From: Blastocystis hominis
Lineage: Eukaryota; Sar; Bigyra; Opalinata; Blastocystidae
Direction of reading: 5' to 3'
Length of the DNA stretch: 64,000 bases
NCBI RefSeq assembly: GCF_000151665.1
Contig: NW_013171815.1
Coordinates: forward strand, 819,153-883,152
Shown here: piece by piece, positions 1-9,475 of the stretch
Layout: every line of letters starts with the position of its first letter
How positions within the stretch are numbered: position 1 is the first letter of the stretch
The notes under the pieces: generated by a model
Databases searched by the model: none
The model's input: only the letters and a program-made list of their open reading frames with translations
Told to the model about the DNA's origin: nothing
Translations under genes and position numbers: made by a program

Positions 1-431
1 CGCTGCGCAGAAACTATAACGCGGAGGTCGATCTGGTGATCTGTCTCGGCGATGACACCACCGATGAGGCAATGTGGAAACGGGGAAACCGGGTGAGGCG
101 TAGGTTTGAGGCCGCGACGCAGTATGTCGAGGACAAGGAGGCGGGCGTGAAGAGAGAGGCGGTAGGCGAGGAGAGCGAGTGGGACGTAGGTGACCTGCAC
201 GGTGGGAAGGAAGCCGTCGAAGGCGCAGTACTATGTGAATGATGTGTCCAAGGTATCCGATATTTTGAGCAACATTAAGAATATCGTGGGTGGTGGGCAT
301 GCTATGCGATGTAGATCGATCGGACGAACCAAACGCGCGAGGCGGAAGAACTGATGACGGATGAGGGAAGATGGGATAACGACATGGGCGGAGATCCGAG
401 AGGAAACTCGGACGGAGCTGTTTTCATTTAA
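1..431 (+). CDS. Trehalose-6-phosphate synthase/phosphatase, C-terminal end (partial)
   Basis: The window opens inside this gene. The first exon reads ...VICLGDDTTDEAMWK, the GDDxTDE motif of the HAD-type trehalose-6-phosphate phosphatase domain (an Mg-binding aspartate pair). A 28-nt intron (162-189) then joins to TVGRKPSKAQYYV, the conserved end of bifunctional trehalose synthase/phosphatase proteins. The last exon has two readings. Without another intron the frame stops with TGA at 352. Removing a 29-nt GT...AG intron (286-314) extends it to TAA at 429-431, only 23 nt before a TGTTTGTT octamer (455-462); I prefer this because it fits the spacing of its neighbours. The enzyme would make trehalose in the cytosol from UDP-glucose and glucose-6-phosphate. 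The family is secure; the exact C-terminus is not. Confidence 0.8.
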
Positions 432-513
432 TCTAATATATATTGTATGTTAACTGTTTGTTAGAAAATCGGTTCGTCAGAAGGCCACTCGTCTCGTTTT
501 GATAGAGCCTCAA

Positions 514-912
514 ATGAATAAAGTGGTTCACTACTGTATGCTGTTGATAGTTGCGCTTTTCGTGTTTTCCTCCCAGGCTACAATTTCAACGATTTCATTG
601 TACTTTTCTTTCATTCGTAGGGTGTAAATCGTAGGTATTTAAAGCGGGAAGCGACCAAAACCCCATTGGTAGCCGTTTTGACTGCTCGCTGTTACATGTA
701 GTTTTTAATTCCTTGGACCGAGGAGGCAGTCGTAAGAGAGGATTCCTTACTAGGGCTTGGCGGCACTCTATTTGCGTATAAGTGGAAATCGGTGAACCCG
801 GTAAAGGAGGAACTCAAGACAGATATCGTTAAACACATGTATGACCGTGTTGTGAATGTGAAGCAAACGTACACTCTAAAGGAAATTCAAATCCAAAGAA
901 AGCAGCCATTGT
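514..912 (+). CDS. Small secreted or ER protein; stop codon made by polyadenylation
   Basis: A three-exon model of 110 codons: 514-599, 635-668 and 702-911, with introns of 35 and 33 nt. The N-terminus MNKVVHYCMLLIVALFVFSS looks like a signal peptide; the rest is soluble and lysine-rich towards the end. I do not recognise a family. No encoded stop lies in frame before the 3' signal. The last codons read CCA TTG TAC, and TGTTTGTT sits at 918-925. Cleavage after A913, 4 nt before the octamer, would leave TA to be completed to TAA by the poly(A) tail. The start codon lies only 51 nt after the octamer of the upstream gene. Exon boundaries are inferred from frame and GT...AG only. Confidence 0.6.
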
Positions 913-917
913 ACAAT

Positions 918-925
918 TGTTTGTT
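918..925 (+). terminator. TGTTTGTT polyadenylation element that creates a stop
   Basis: A perfect octamer 4 nt after the predicted cleavage point (A913). The preceding in-frame codon is TAC, so tail addition would give TAA. Confidence 0.7.
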
Positions 926-1208
926 TGAAACAGGCGAAGTGGTGTGTACCCTATTTTACTATTGTACTTTTCCTTATCGTTGTTCGTTTTGAACGATGAG
1001 TGCACAAATTTCGAATTTTGAGTTTCTCACTGTTTGTAAAACCGTGTGCACAATCGATCTGTCTGCATTTTAAGTGTCTCTGTGACAAAAGCAAGTGATT
1101 CAAAATACGCAAGAACTTCGGAATTCCAAAAGTACCGGGATTTAAGTGAAATGACCTAAATATATCTTGGTTGAGTCGTATTCAACTGAATCATACTATC
1201 AACTAAAT

Positions 1209-4200
1209 ATGGTAGGCGAATTTGGTTCGTAATGATTGTATAGCCCCTTCAACTTGACATCCAGGTTCAACTCTCTCTATTTATACGATTTATAGAAACT
1301 ATTAGTGAATCACTCCGAAAGAGTGAAGTGTGTAGACATGCACTCGACAGAGCCCTGGATTCTGACTTCCCTCTTCTCCGGCAAGTTGTATATTTGGAAT
1401 TACAACACGGGAGACGTGGTCCGCCAGTGGGACGTCACCAACACTCCTGTTCGTGCGTGTAAGTTTATTGAGCGAAAGCAGTGGGTGATTGTGGGCTGTG
1501 ATGATCTGAAAATTCGCGTGTACAACTACAATACTGCAGAAAAGGTCGCTTTGCTCCTGCGTTGTCATCTAGGTAACCGAGTTCGATGCGCACTCCGACT
1601 ACATTCGCTGCATCGACGTCCACCCTACGGAGCCTCTGATTCTCTCCGGCGGTGACGACATGATGATCAAGCTGTGGAACTGGGAGCAAAACTGGCGTAA
1701 CGTGCGAGTACCTACTCCTGTACTGATTTCGCTAACCACCAGACATACGAGGGTCATTCCCATTATGTCATGCAAGTGAAGTTCAACCCGAAAGACAGCA
1801 ACACGTTCGCTTCCTGCTCCCTCGACAACACGATCAAGGTCTGGGGCCTCAACACGAGCTCGCCCTACTACACGCTCAACGAGCACAAAGCCGGTGTGAA
1901 CTGTCTCTGCTACTCCCCCGCGGGAGACAAGCCGTATCTCCTCTCCGGCTCGGACGACAAGGTACTCGGTTTCCACGTTTGAGGAGCCTAGACGATCCGC
2001 ATCTGGGACTATCAAACGAAAACGTGCATCCAGACGCTGGAAGGCCACACGGAGAACATAACCGCGGTTCTCTTCCACCCGAAGCTGCCAATCATCGTGT
2101 CGGGGAGCGAGGACGGGTCTCTGCGGATCTGGCACAGCGTGACGTACCGGTAGGGATGTGTACAAACTGCGAGGTAGCTGCGAGCTGACGCTGAACTACG
2201 CGAGCGGCCGCGTGTGGGCGGTGGAGAGCGCGGAGCAGTCGAGCAAGGTGGAGAGAGGAGAGAGAAGGTGAGGCGTAGCTGGGAATCGGGTTCGATGAGG
2301 GATCCGCGGTGATCCAGCTGGGGTCGGAAGTGCCGATTTTGTCGATGGACGGGAACGGACATGTGATGCTGTGCGATAACGGGGACATCCGAACCGCCAT
2401 CCTGCAGAATCTGCACTGCACCGAGGAAACCGCGCTCAGCCCCGTGTACAAAGATATATCCGTGAGAGAATGGGTGAAGGGATGAGTGGATTGATGGATG
2501 GGTGGATGAATGGATTGATCGGGTTTTGAATGAATTGAATAAATGAATGGATTGTGATCAAATTGAATCATCTTTGATTGAGTTGTGATCAAATTGAATG
2601 AATTGTGACCGGGTTTTGATTGAATGATTTATGATCGGATCTTGAATGAAATGAATGAATTGTGACCGGGTTTTGACTGAACCCCTTGCTCGCCTCTCTG
2701 TTTGCATTTCTCATCCATCCCTTCCATCCACTCATCCCTTCCATCCCGCTTCGCTTCCTTCACTCCACCTCGGTCGCAGCGAGCTCTTCCCCCAGTCCCT
2801 CCACTACAACAACAACGGTCGCTTCATGCTTCTCTGCGGCGACGGCGAGTACTCCATTTCCACCACGCGCGTCCTCCGCTCCAAGTGCTTCGGGCCCGCG
2901 CTCGAGGCCGTCTGGGCCGCCGACGGCAACGGCGACTACGCCGTCAAGGAGGTACGATCCCCGCGGGAGCCCCCATCTAGACGCCGTCGCGCGTGAAGCT
3001 GTTCAGCAACTTCAAGGAGAGCTACACGATCGAAACGCCCTTCCAGGTGGAGAAGATTTTTGGCGGGAAGATGCTGGGCGCGCGCGGGCAGAACTTCCTG
3101 GTGTTCTACGACTGGCAGTCGGGCGACGTGGTGCGGAAGATCGACGTGGCGGCGACGGTAGTCCCGCGGGGAGGCTGCGAGGTAGAGCGTGTTCTGGAAC
3201 GAGGAGGGCTCGCTGGTGGTGATCGGGACCGCGGACGGCTTCTTCGTGCTGGCGGCGGAGGAGACGGAGGCCGGCGTGGCGTTCGAGCTGCTGCACGAAG
3301 TGGGCGACGCCGTGGTGAGCGGGTGCTGGGTGGGCGCGTGCTTCCTCTACACCACGGAGAAGGGATTCAAGTACTACGTCGGCGGCGAGGTCATCATCGT
3401 CAAACACCTCCAGTCCCGCGGGTTCCTTCTCGGCTATCTCGACAAGGAGAGCGTCGCCGTGCTCGTCGATAAGGACGTGGGGGTCGGGGCCGGGCGTCAG
3501 GCGTAGAAGAATTTAACCGCGGTGCCGCTCGATCGCGCGCTGCTGCGGTACCAAACCGCGGTTCTGGCGAAGAATTTCGAGCTGGCGAACTCGATCCTGC
3601 CGGAAATCGGGCAGCAGGAACTGGAGAAACTTTCCCTGTTTCTCCAAAGCCAGGGGTTCCTGGAGGAAGCGATGAACGTGACGCGGGACGCGATGCGGAA
3701 GCTGGATTTGGCGATCAGCATGAAGAACGAGAAAACCGCGATTCAAATCCTCGAGGAAATCAGCGAGGAGGGACCGGAGATCGCCAAGTACTGGTCGCAG
3801 ATCGCGGAAATCTGCATGGCGAAGGGCGACATCCCCACGGCGCTGGTGGTCCCGCGGGGAAGAGGTGAGATGTAGAAATGCAACGAGCACGCGAAGGACT
3901 TCAGCACGATGCTCCTCATTGCATCCTGCTACAGCGACGCGGAGCTGATGAAGCGCACGGAGGAGCTGGCCAGAGAGGCGGAGTGGAGCAACGTGGAGCT
4001 GATGGCTGCGTTCCTGCGCAAGGACACGAAGGCTTGCTTCGATTTGCTGGTGCGGAAGAAACGGTATCCGGAGGTGGGACAGGGAGAGAGGTGCCATGTA
4101 GGCTGCTTTTTTCGCGAGCACGTATGCGCCGGAGTTGCAGAATGAAGCGGTGGAACTGTGGAAGGAGGACATGCAGAGAAGAGAAAGCTCGATGAAGAAG

Positions 4201-4212
4201 GGGAACATGTAG
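1209..4212 (+). CDS. COPB2: Coatomer subunit beta-prime (COPI)
   Basis: Fourteen exons assemble to 773 aa (2,322 nt, in frame). Exon 1 is the ATG alone (1209-1211). A 32-nt intron follows, then exon 2 begins PLQLDIQ, matching the conserved MPLRLDIKR start of animal and fungal beta'-COP. WD40 repeats fill the N-terminal half ([27 protein letters not shown]), followed by the coatomer WD-associated region ([18 protein letters not shown]) and the helical solenoid. The protein coats Golgi-to-ER vesicles and reads dilysine cargo signals. It is shorter than the roughly 900-aa animal protein, lacking a C-terminal tail. Introns are 28-35 nt except one of 322 nt (2462-2783). An encoded TAG lies at 4210 and TGTTTGTT at 4241-4248. 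Confidence 0.95.
2462..2783 (+). repeat. Outsized 322-nt intron filled with degenerate GAAT/GATTG repeats
   Basis: Between GAT ATA TCC and CTC TTC CCC the coatomer frame is broken by 322 nt bounded by GT and AG. It is mostly GGATGAATGGATTGAT-like low-complexity repeats; GTGATCAAATTGAAT and GAATTGTGACCGGGTTTTGA each occur twice. It is about ten times longer than the other introns of the gene. Confidence 0.65.
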
Positions 4213-4498
4213 TAGTGAGTGATGATAAGAATAGTTGGAGTGTTTGTTACAGAGAGAGGAAAGAGAGAGAGAGAGGAGATATATAGTAAAAATAAAAAAA
4301 GAAGAATGATGATCCACAAACTCCTTTAGGGTGGGAAAGGATCGATTTGAAATAAGGGCTTTTGGAGTGCTATAATCGGTATGTATCGCTTCGAAGTTTG
4401 GTCCTATTCCTTTTCCGGAATCCTCATTTTTTTGTACAGAGTACGTTGGTCAAAATTCTTTTTCATTTAGATATTAGTATTTGGTAGTTTTTACGCCT

Positions 4499-6613
4499 AT
4501 GTTTCCAGTTCCATTATCGTTTGCATTGGGTAAGGACCTGCATTGAAGTTCACACTAGTATCGATGGGATGGTCTCTCGTGTTCTTGGTTCTGCATCTAA
4601 CCACGGGAGAAAACATTATCGATAAGCTTCTAACCATTCTTTATTGGATTGCGGCGAAGACATTTTTCCGAGGTTTTTCTATGTGTCGTGTTTGATTTTA
4701 GAGATCACAGTATCGCATCCTGAACGGATTCCGAAGGATAAGCCCGTGATGTTGGTATGTGCTCCCCATGCCAATCAATTCATCGATGCTGTTGTGATTT
4801 CCACACACCTGCCTCGAAAGATTTACTATGTCGGGGCAGCTTCCAGTTTTCGCAAGTACAAGATCGTGGGCTTCTTCATGAAGCTCATGGCGTCCATTAT
4901 CCCAGTAGAACGTCACCAGGACGTAAAGCGGGAGCTCAGTGGAACGGTGAGAGTGGAAGGTGACCACATCATCGTGTGAGTGATCGTGTGTCTTAACGTT
5001 TAGGGAACAAACACAAAATTCACTTCGGAGGTCGCCGCGCAGGGCTCCGTTCAGATCGGAGGCGGCTCCTACATCGTCAGCGAAGTGCGAAGCGACACCG
5101 ATCTGCTTCTGAATCTCGCGAAATCGAAGCCCGCGCCGCTCTCTTCCGCCGAATCCAACTCGCCGTCCTCCAAAGCGCTCGTACTCTCTGAAAACCCGGC
5201 TCTCCGTTAGTTCTTCCCTCACATCGATTACCACAAAATGTTCGCAGCCGTGTGGCAGACCTTGGCTGCCAAGAAATGCGTCGCGATCTTCCCGGAAGGA
5301 GGCTCGCACGACCAGTCCAACTTCCTTCCCTTCAAAGCGGGCGTTAGCATCATGTCTCTCGGATTCCTCGACCATTACCCCGATTCCGAGTTCTATCTCA
5401 TCCCCGTGGGAATGAACTACTTCAAGCGAGACTCCTTCCGCGAGTATCCTCTTCCTCTCTTCTCTTTGCTCACTCGCAGAGCGCGCGCCTTCTTGGATAT
5501 CGGTGAGCCCATCGAGGTGGATCGCGATCTCGTGCGGCGATTCCATCAGGGCGGCGAAGTGAAGTACGAAGCCGTGAACGAGCTGCTCAGCTCCATCAAC
5601 CGAAACATGTACAATGTCACGACGATGGCGTCGGATTGGACCACGCTCAACGCGGTAAGGCAAAGAAAAGGAGCGTCACGGGCAGGTGAACACGGTGCGG
5701 CACATCCTCACGGGGAAGGAGATCCAGCTCACCACTGAACAGAAGTGCAAACTCGATCGAAACCTCGTGCATGGGTCGGTTTTGTTTCTCGGTTTCCACG
5801 GTTAGAATTGAGTACTTCGACTCGGATCCTGAGGTGAAGAGCTTGCTGGATCGCGTTCTGGACTATCGGGAATTGCTCTCCTGTGTGAGGCAAAATGACT
5901 ACAAGATTAGTGGAGGGAGCACGCGAAACCTTACAACCATCCTCATGATTCTTTGGAGTTTGGTCAAGGTGGTCCTCACCGGCATTCTCATGGTTCCTGG
6001 GTTCCTACTAGCCCTCCCTTCTTTGATTGTGGTCTCTGTGTACGCGAGACGATACCAGAAAAATGCATTAAAGAAAAGCTCGGTTAAAATTCGTGCGATG
6101 GATGTAGCAGCAACCGGAAAGATCGTCTCGTCCAGTCTGTGCTTTGTTATCAGTCTGGTCGTGGAGCCCATGATCATTCTTGCGTTCTGCGCGAAACGAG
6201 GAGCAACTGTCACGTTCCTCGACTACGTCGCGTTGATTAACATTTTACCTTGGTTATTCTATCTTACGATATATCTAGGAGGTAAAAGATTTGGAGGGAA
6301 TTCTGATTGGTAGATTTCTGGTTCTATGGTCTATCGGAGTTGCATTATCTAGTATGGAGGTTCATTTACCCCACGCTTGATCGGTATATCATCAAACAGC
6401 GAGAACACTTGAGAACCGATTTGAATGCAGCTATTGAAGCAAAGGGTCCTGAGCTGTTTGGAAGCAAAGAGGAATTTGAAAGGAAGCGAGTTTTAAAGGA
6501 TGGAGCTGTTTCGATGAAACGAATCAAGACCGTCCTGTCGTTGTCCGCTCTTCTTCCGGATCCTCTCAATATCGGTGAACTCACTCAGGATATTTTTTCT
6601 CAAATCATATTTT
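4499..6613 (+). CDS. PlsC-family glycerol-3-phosphate/DHAP acyltransferase, multi-pass membrane protein
   Basis: Eight exons give exactly 634 codons (introns 29-32 nt). The acyltransferase block is clear: CAPHANQFIDAVV (a variant NHxxxxD box), then IFPEGGSHDQ (the EGT/S-type glycerol-phosphate-binding box) and LIPVGMNYF. Overall it resembles yeast Gpt2/Sct1: a hydrophobic N-terminus (LVFLVLHL...), the catalytic domain, then several C-terminal membrane segments (from about 5920 to 6290) and a short cytosolic tail. It should acylate sn-1 of glycerol-3-phosphate or DHAP in the ER as the first step of phospholipid synthesis. No stop is encoded in frame before the 3' signal. The codon TAT at 6613 becomes TAA if cleavage follows A6614, 4 nt before TGTTTGTT (6619-6626). 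Confidence 0.85.
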
Positions 6614-6618
6614 ATAAG

Positions 6619-6626
6619 TGTTTGTT
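6619..6626 (+). terminator. TGTTTGTT polyadenylation element that creates a stop
   Basis: It lies 4 nt after A6614. Reading past it would only add Tyr-Lys-Cys-Leu-Leu-Val before a genomic TAA. Confidence 0.7.
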
Positions 6627-6654
6627 GGTATAATATTACTATTTTAAACTTTCT

Positions 6655-8035
6655 ATGTCCAAGATCATATTCTACTATATCCAGAAGGAGGCTGGGTCCA
6701 GTATAGAGCACCCCAATTGCTTTATGCTCAATAAGTGCGTTAGTACAGTAAAAGTGATGAATAGGAAAGAGAATATTACTATGGGAGATGTAGTAGACGC
6801 ATTTCCATTGAGCAAGTTTGGACGTTATCATTTGCGATTTCGTCAAAAACAAGGAGATTCGTACCAGTGGGTCGAAGTCCAAGATCGATCGGTTCCAGCT
6901 CCTTTCTATAATGGAGGGATCTTCTTGAAAGTGCTCAATATCGGTTTGTTTCGATGAGTGTTTTTGAGTGTAGATAAAATGGAGAAAGGTATTACGAGGA
7001 TTCCTATCGAGGATTCTATAGTCTATTCGGATCTTGAAGAGTCTGATTCGAGTGATAGTGAGTTGGATGAGTATCCTGAGTCAACTCCTGCAGAAGAGGA
7101 AGAGGAGGAAGAAGAGGAGGAGGAGGAAAACGTTGAAGAAGAGACAAGCCCTGTTGATTATGGAGTTGATCTCTCTGCTTTCGAGTAGGCTTACATCACT
7201 TTCATTTATCCTACAGAACTCCTTCCAAAGACGAATCTCCCACTCCTTCGCGATCCTCAGCACCCAGCAAATCAAGCACAAAATCCAAATCCAAATCCAA
7301 ATCCACTTCCAAATCCACAAAATCGGCTCCCGTCTCCACCACTCCCACAAAAACGCCTGTTATCGAGCAGGCAGAGGTCAAGTACCTTCTCCCTCCACCC
7401 TTCATTCCCAGCTTTCAATATGTTTCTCCGGAGGACGTCACGCTCGATTCCGAAGCCAGGTTTGCTTTCCTTCCTTTTTTCACCCTTCAGCAAACTCACC
7501 GGCACTTCCTATGAAGGAAAGAGCGCCACCGTGGTCGCCGCGATGAAAGCTCGCGAGCAAGAACTGCGCGAGAAGCAGATCAAAGCGCTGCTAGTGAAGA
7601 AAGAGCAGGAAGTCGCGGCGACCGTGAAGGAGCAGCAGCGACAAGAATCCAAAGAGAAGTACCAGGCGAAGCTCGATGAATGGGCCATGGAGAAGGGCGG
7701 AGAGAAGAAGAACATCCGCACGCTGCTGTCGACAGTGGGGATCGAGCGCGGAGTCGAGCGTAGATGCACCAAGTGATGTGGGAAGGAGCCGATTTCCAGC
7801 CCATCTCGCTCGCGCAGCTGCTGCAGCCCGAAAAGGTGAAGCTGTACTATAGGAAGGCGATGCTGGTAGTGGTTGGGAGAGTCGTGAACGGTAGAAAGTG
7901 CATCCCGATAAAAATCGTGATGGAACGCCCGATCAAATCTACATTGCACAGAGAATCTTTGAGGCACTGAACCAGGCGTGGGCGACGTTCCAGGATCAGC
8001 AGAAATATATGATTAATCCTTTTGAAATGATATAA
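6655..8035 (+). CDS. DIX domain fused to an auxilin-type J domain
   Basis: Six exons (introns 29-32 nt) give 409 aa. Residues 1-100 (SKIIFYYIQ..., ITMGDVVDAF, FGRYHLRFRQK, FYNGGIFLKV) follow the DIX pattern of Dishevelled/Axin: a YY beta strand, TLxxFK, GxYRxxFK, then P-x-x-x-G-x-I-x-x-KV. DIX domains form head-to-tail polymers. Then come an acidic run (poly-Glu near 7100), a K/S-rich linker with (KS)n, and a charged helix (AMKAREQELREKQ). The C-terminus is an auxilin/GAK J domain (NIRTLLSTMHQVMWEG, VKLYYRKAML, KVHPDKN) with the HPD tripeptide that stimulates Hsc70. Auxilins uncoat clathrin vesicles. No clathrin-binding or PTEN-like domain is visible. TAA (8033-8035) lies just before TGTTTGTT (8038-8045). 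The DIX call rests on pattern, the J domain on strong motif match. Confidence 0.8.
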
Positions 8036-8166
8036 TTTGTTTGTTGGTGAGCAATCACCATTAGTACCTCATCGAAATCAAAATAAGTCAATAAAGCATG
8101 ATCAAGTAATCAGATAGGATCGACTCAAATGAGAATAACAAACAAAGAAATAGAAAACTGCACTCA

Positions 8167-8552
8167 TTAACTTGTCTCTCCCTTTTTCGTTTTTTCGATC
8201 ATCGTCTTTATCTGCTCCTCACACTTCATCAAGGCATTGTAGTTTTCTTCAGTTAGAAAGATACCTTTCTTTGTTGGAGCCGTTCTACCGTCGTCTAGCT
8301 TCACATATTCGCGGATATTCACAGATGGTTCACCCCGGAACTACTTCCTCATCCTTCCGCCAAACTTCCATACTTCGTTCACAGTCACTGCTTTCCGAGA
8401 GGAAATCGAGATCATCCACCCATATTCATCATCATATCGCGGTTCTGAACTATTCTCAAGTTGCCTCCAAACCTCTACATCCAGGCAAAGGACCGTTTCC
8501 AAACAGGAGAACGAGAGATTCTACAGCAGATTGAGCAGATTCTCTGTTGCAT
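8167..8552 (-). CDS. PC4/Sub1-type transcriptional coactivator
   Basis: Three exons on the minus strand (introns 29 and 33 nt) give 107 aa. The C-terminal half carries the PC4 single-stranded-DNA-binding fold: RKAVTVNEFRG, VNIREYV, DDGRTAPTKKGIFLTEENY. These match the RVTVxxFKG...VxIREYY...GxxxPxKKGIxLxxxxW pattern. The family binds melted promoter DNA and works with RNA polymerase II and III. The N-terminal exon (MQQRICSICCR...) is basic and cysteine-rich, and its start is less certain. The octamer on the minus strand is AACAAACA at 8137-8144, 23 nt past the stop. The gene is convergent with the DIX-J gene; only about 90 nt separate the two signals. Confidence 0.82.
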
Positions 8553-8684
8553 CAAAACTATCTATCTATCCATCTATTTATCCATCTCTTCCTTCATTCC
8601 AGAACACGGAAGACATATCCGTTCGCAACCCGCTTCTTTCTCAAACAAACAGCGCACATTGAGTGACCAAAATCAAGCACAGCC

Positions 8685-9209
8685 TTACTTCTTGGAAGTC
8701 TTCTTGGCAGTCTTCTTGGAGCTCTTGGCCTTCGCGTCCTTCGAGCTCTTCTTGGAAGCCTTCTCCTCCTTCTTAGCAGCGCTCTTAGCCATAGCCACCT
8801 GCTTCACAATCTTCTGCTCCTCCACCAGGAACGCACGCAGAATGCTGCACACTCACTCACACACTCAATTCCTTACCGATCATGGACACACTTGTGGCAC
8901 AGATTTCCACCATACACACGGCACACAGTGCGCTGGCAGTGAGTCACGTTCTTCAGATCGCTAACTCGCAGTCTGGGAATCTGACCATTACCCCTCACAA
9001 CCACCATTTACTCCAGGAAGGACTTTCTTGCAGCAACGGCACTTAGGAGCCTGAACGGACTTCTCAATATAGTGGGCAGTCAATCTAGCACCTAAATCGT
9101 TACTTCCAACCACAAACCACAAACCAGGGGTCTTCACGACTTCGATTCTGTTGGAAGCAGTGTTGTAGGAGTGTCGACGACGGTAGGTAACTCTGCGATT
9201 AGCAACCAT
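8685..9209 (-). CDS. RPL34: 60S ribosomal protein eL34
   Basis: Four exons (introns 33, 31 and 32 nt) give 142 aa. The start [20 protein letters not shown] and the zinc-binding residues of APKCRCC and [13 protein letters not shown] are diagnostic of eL34; [10 protein letters not shown] follows as in animals and plants. The protein sits in the large ribosomal subunit near the exit side. The C-terminus carries an extra lysine/alanine/serine-rich tail of about 30 residues ([17 protein letters not shown]), longer than in most eL34 proteins. The minus-strand octamer is at 8644-8651. Confidence 0.95.
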
Positions 9210-9475
9210 CTACTCCCGAGTGAGATTCTCAAAATTCTTTCACAAACGCAGGACTCGCGCCATTCGGTCCTCCCATGCTTCTTTCAACTCAAACTTACGA
9301 CTGTTGATTAAATTGAATAGTAATCACTCAACTATATGGCAATACAGCAGAAAATCAAATGCACTGGGGGTAAATCTCCATAGCCTGGATTCTCTCTATT
9401 TGATACCACCAAGGGGTTCTTTTCGATTCCTGCTTTTTTGAAACAAACACAGCAACGCACACACTACACGGTCCA

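Noticed and set aside
2480..2690. CRISPR-like repeat array
   Set aside because: Units are degenerate, unevenly spaced and low-complexity, inside a eukaryotic intron.
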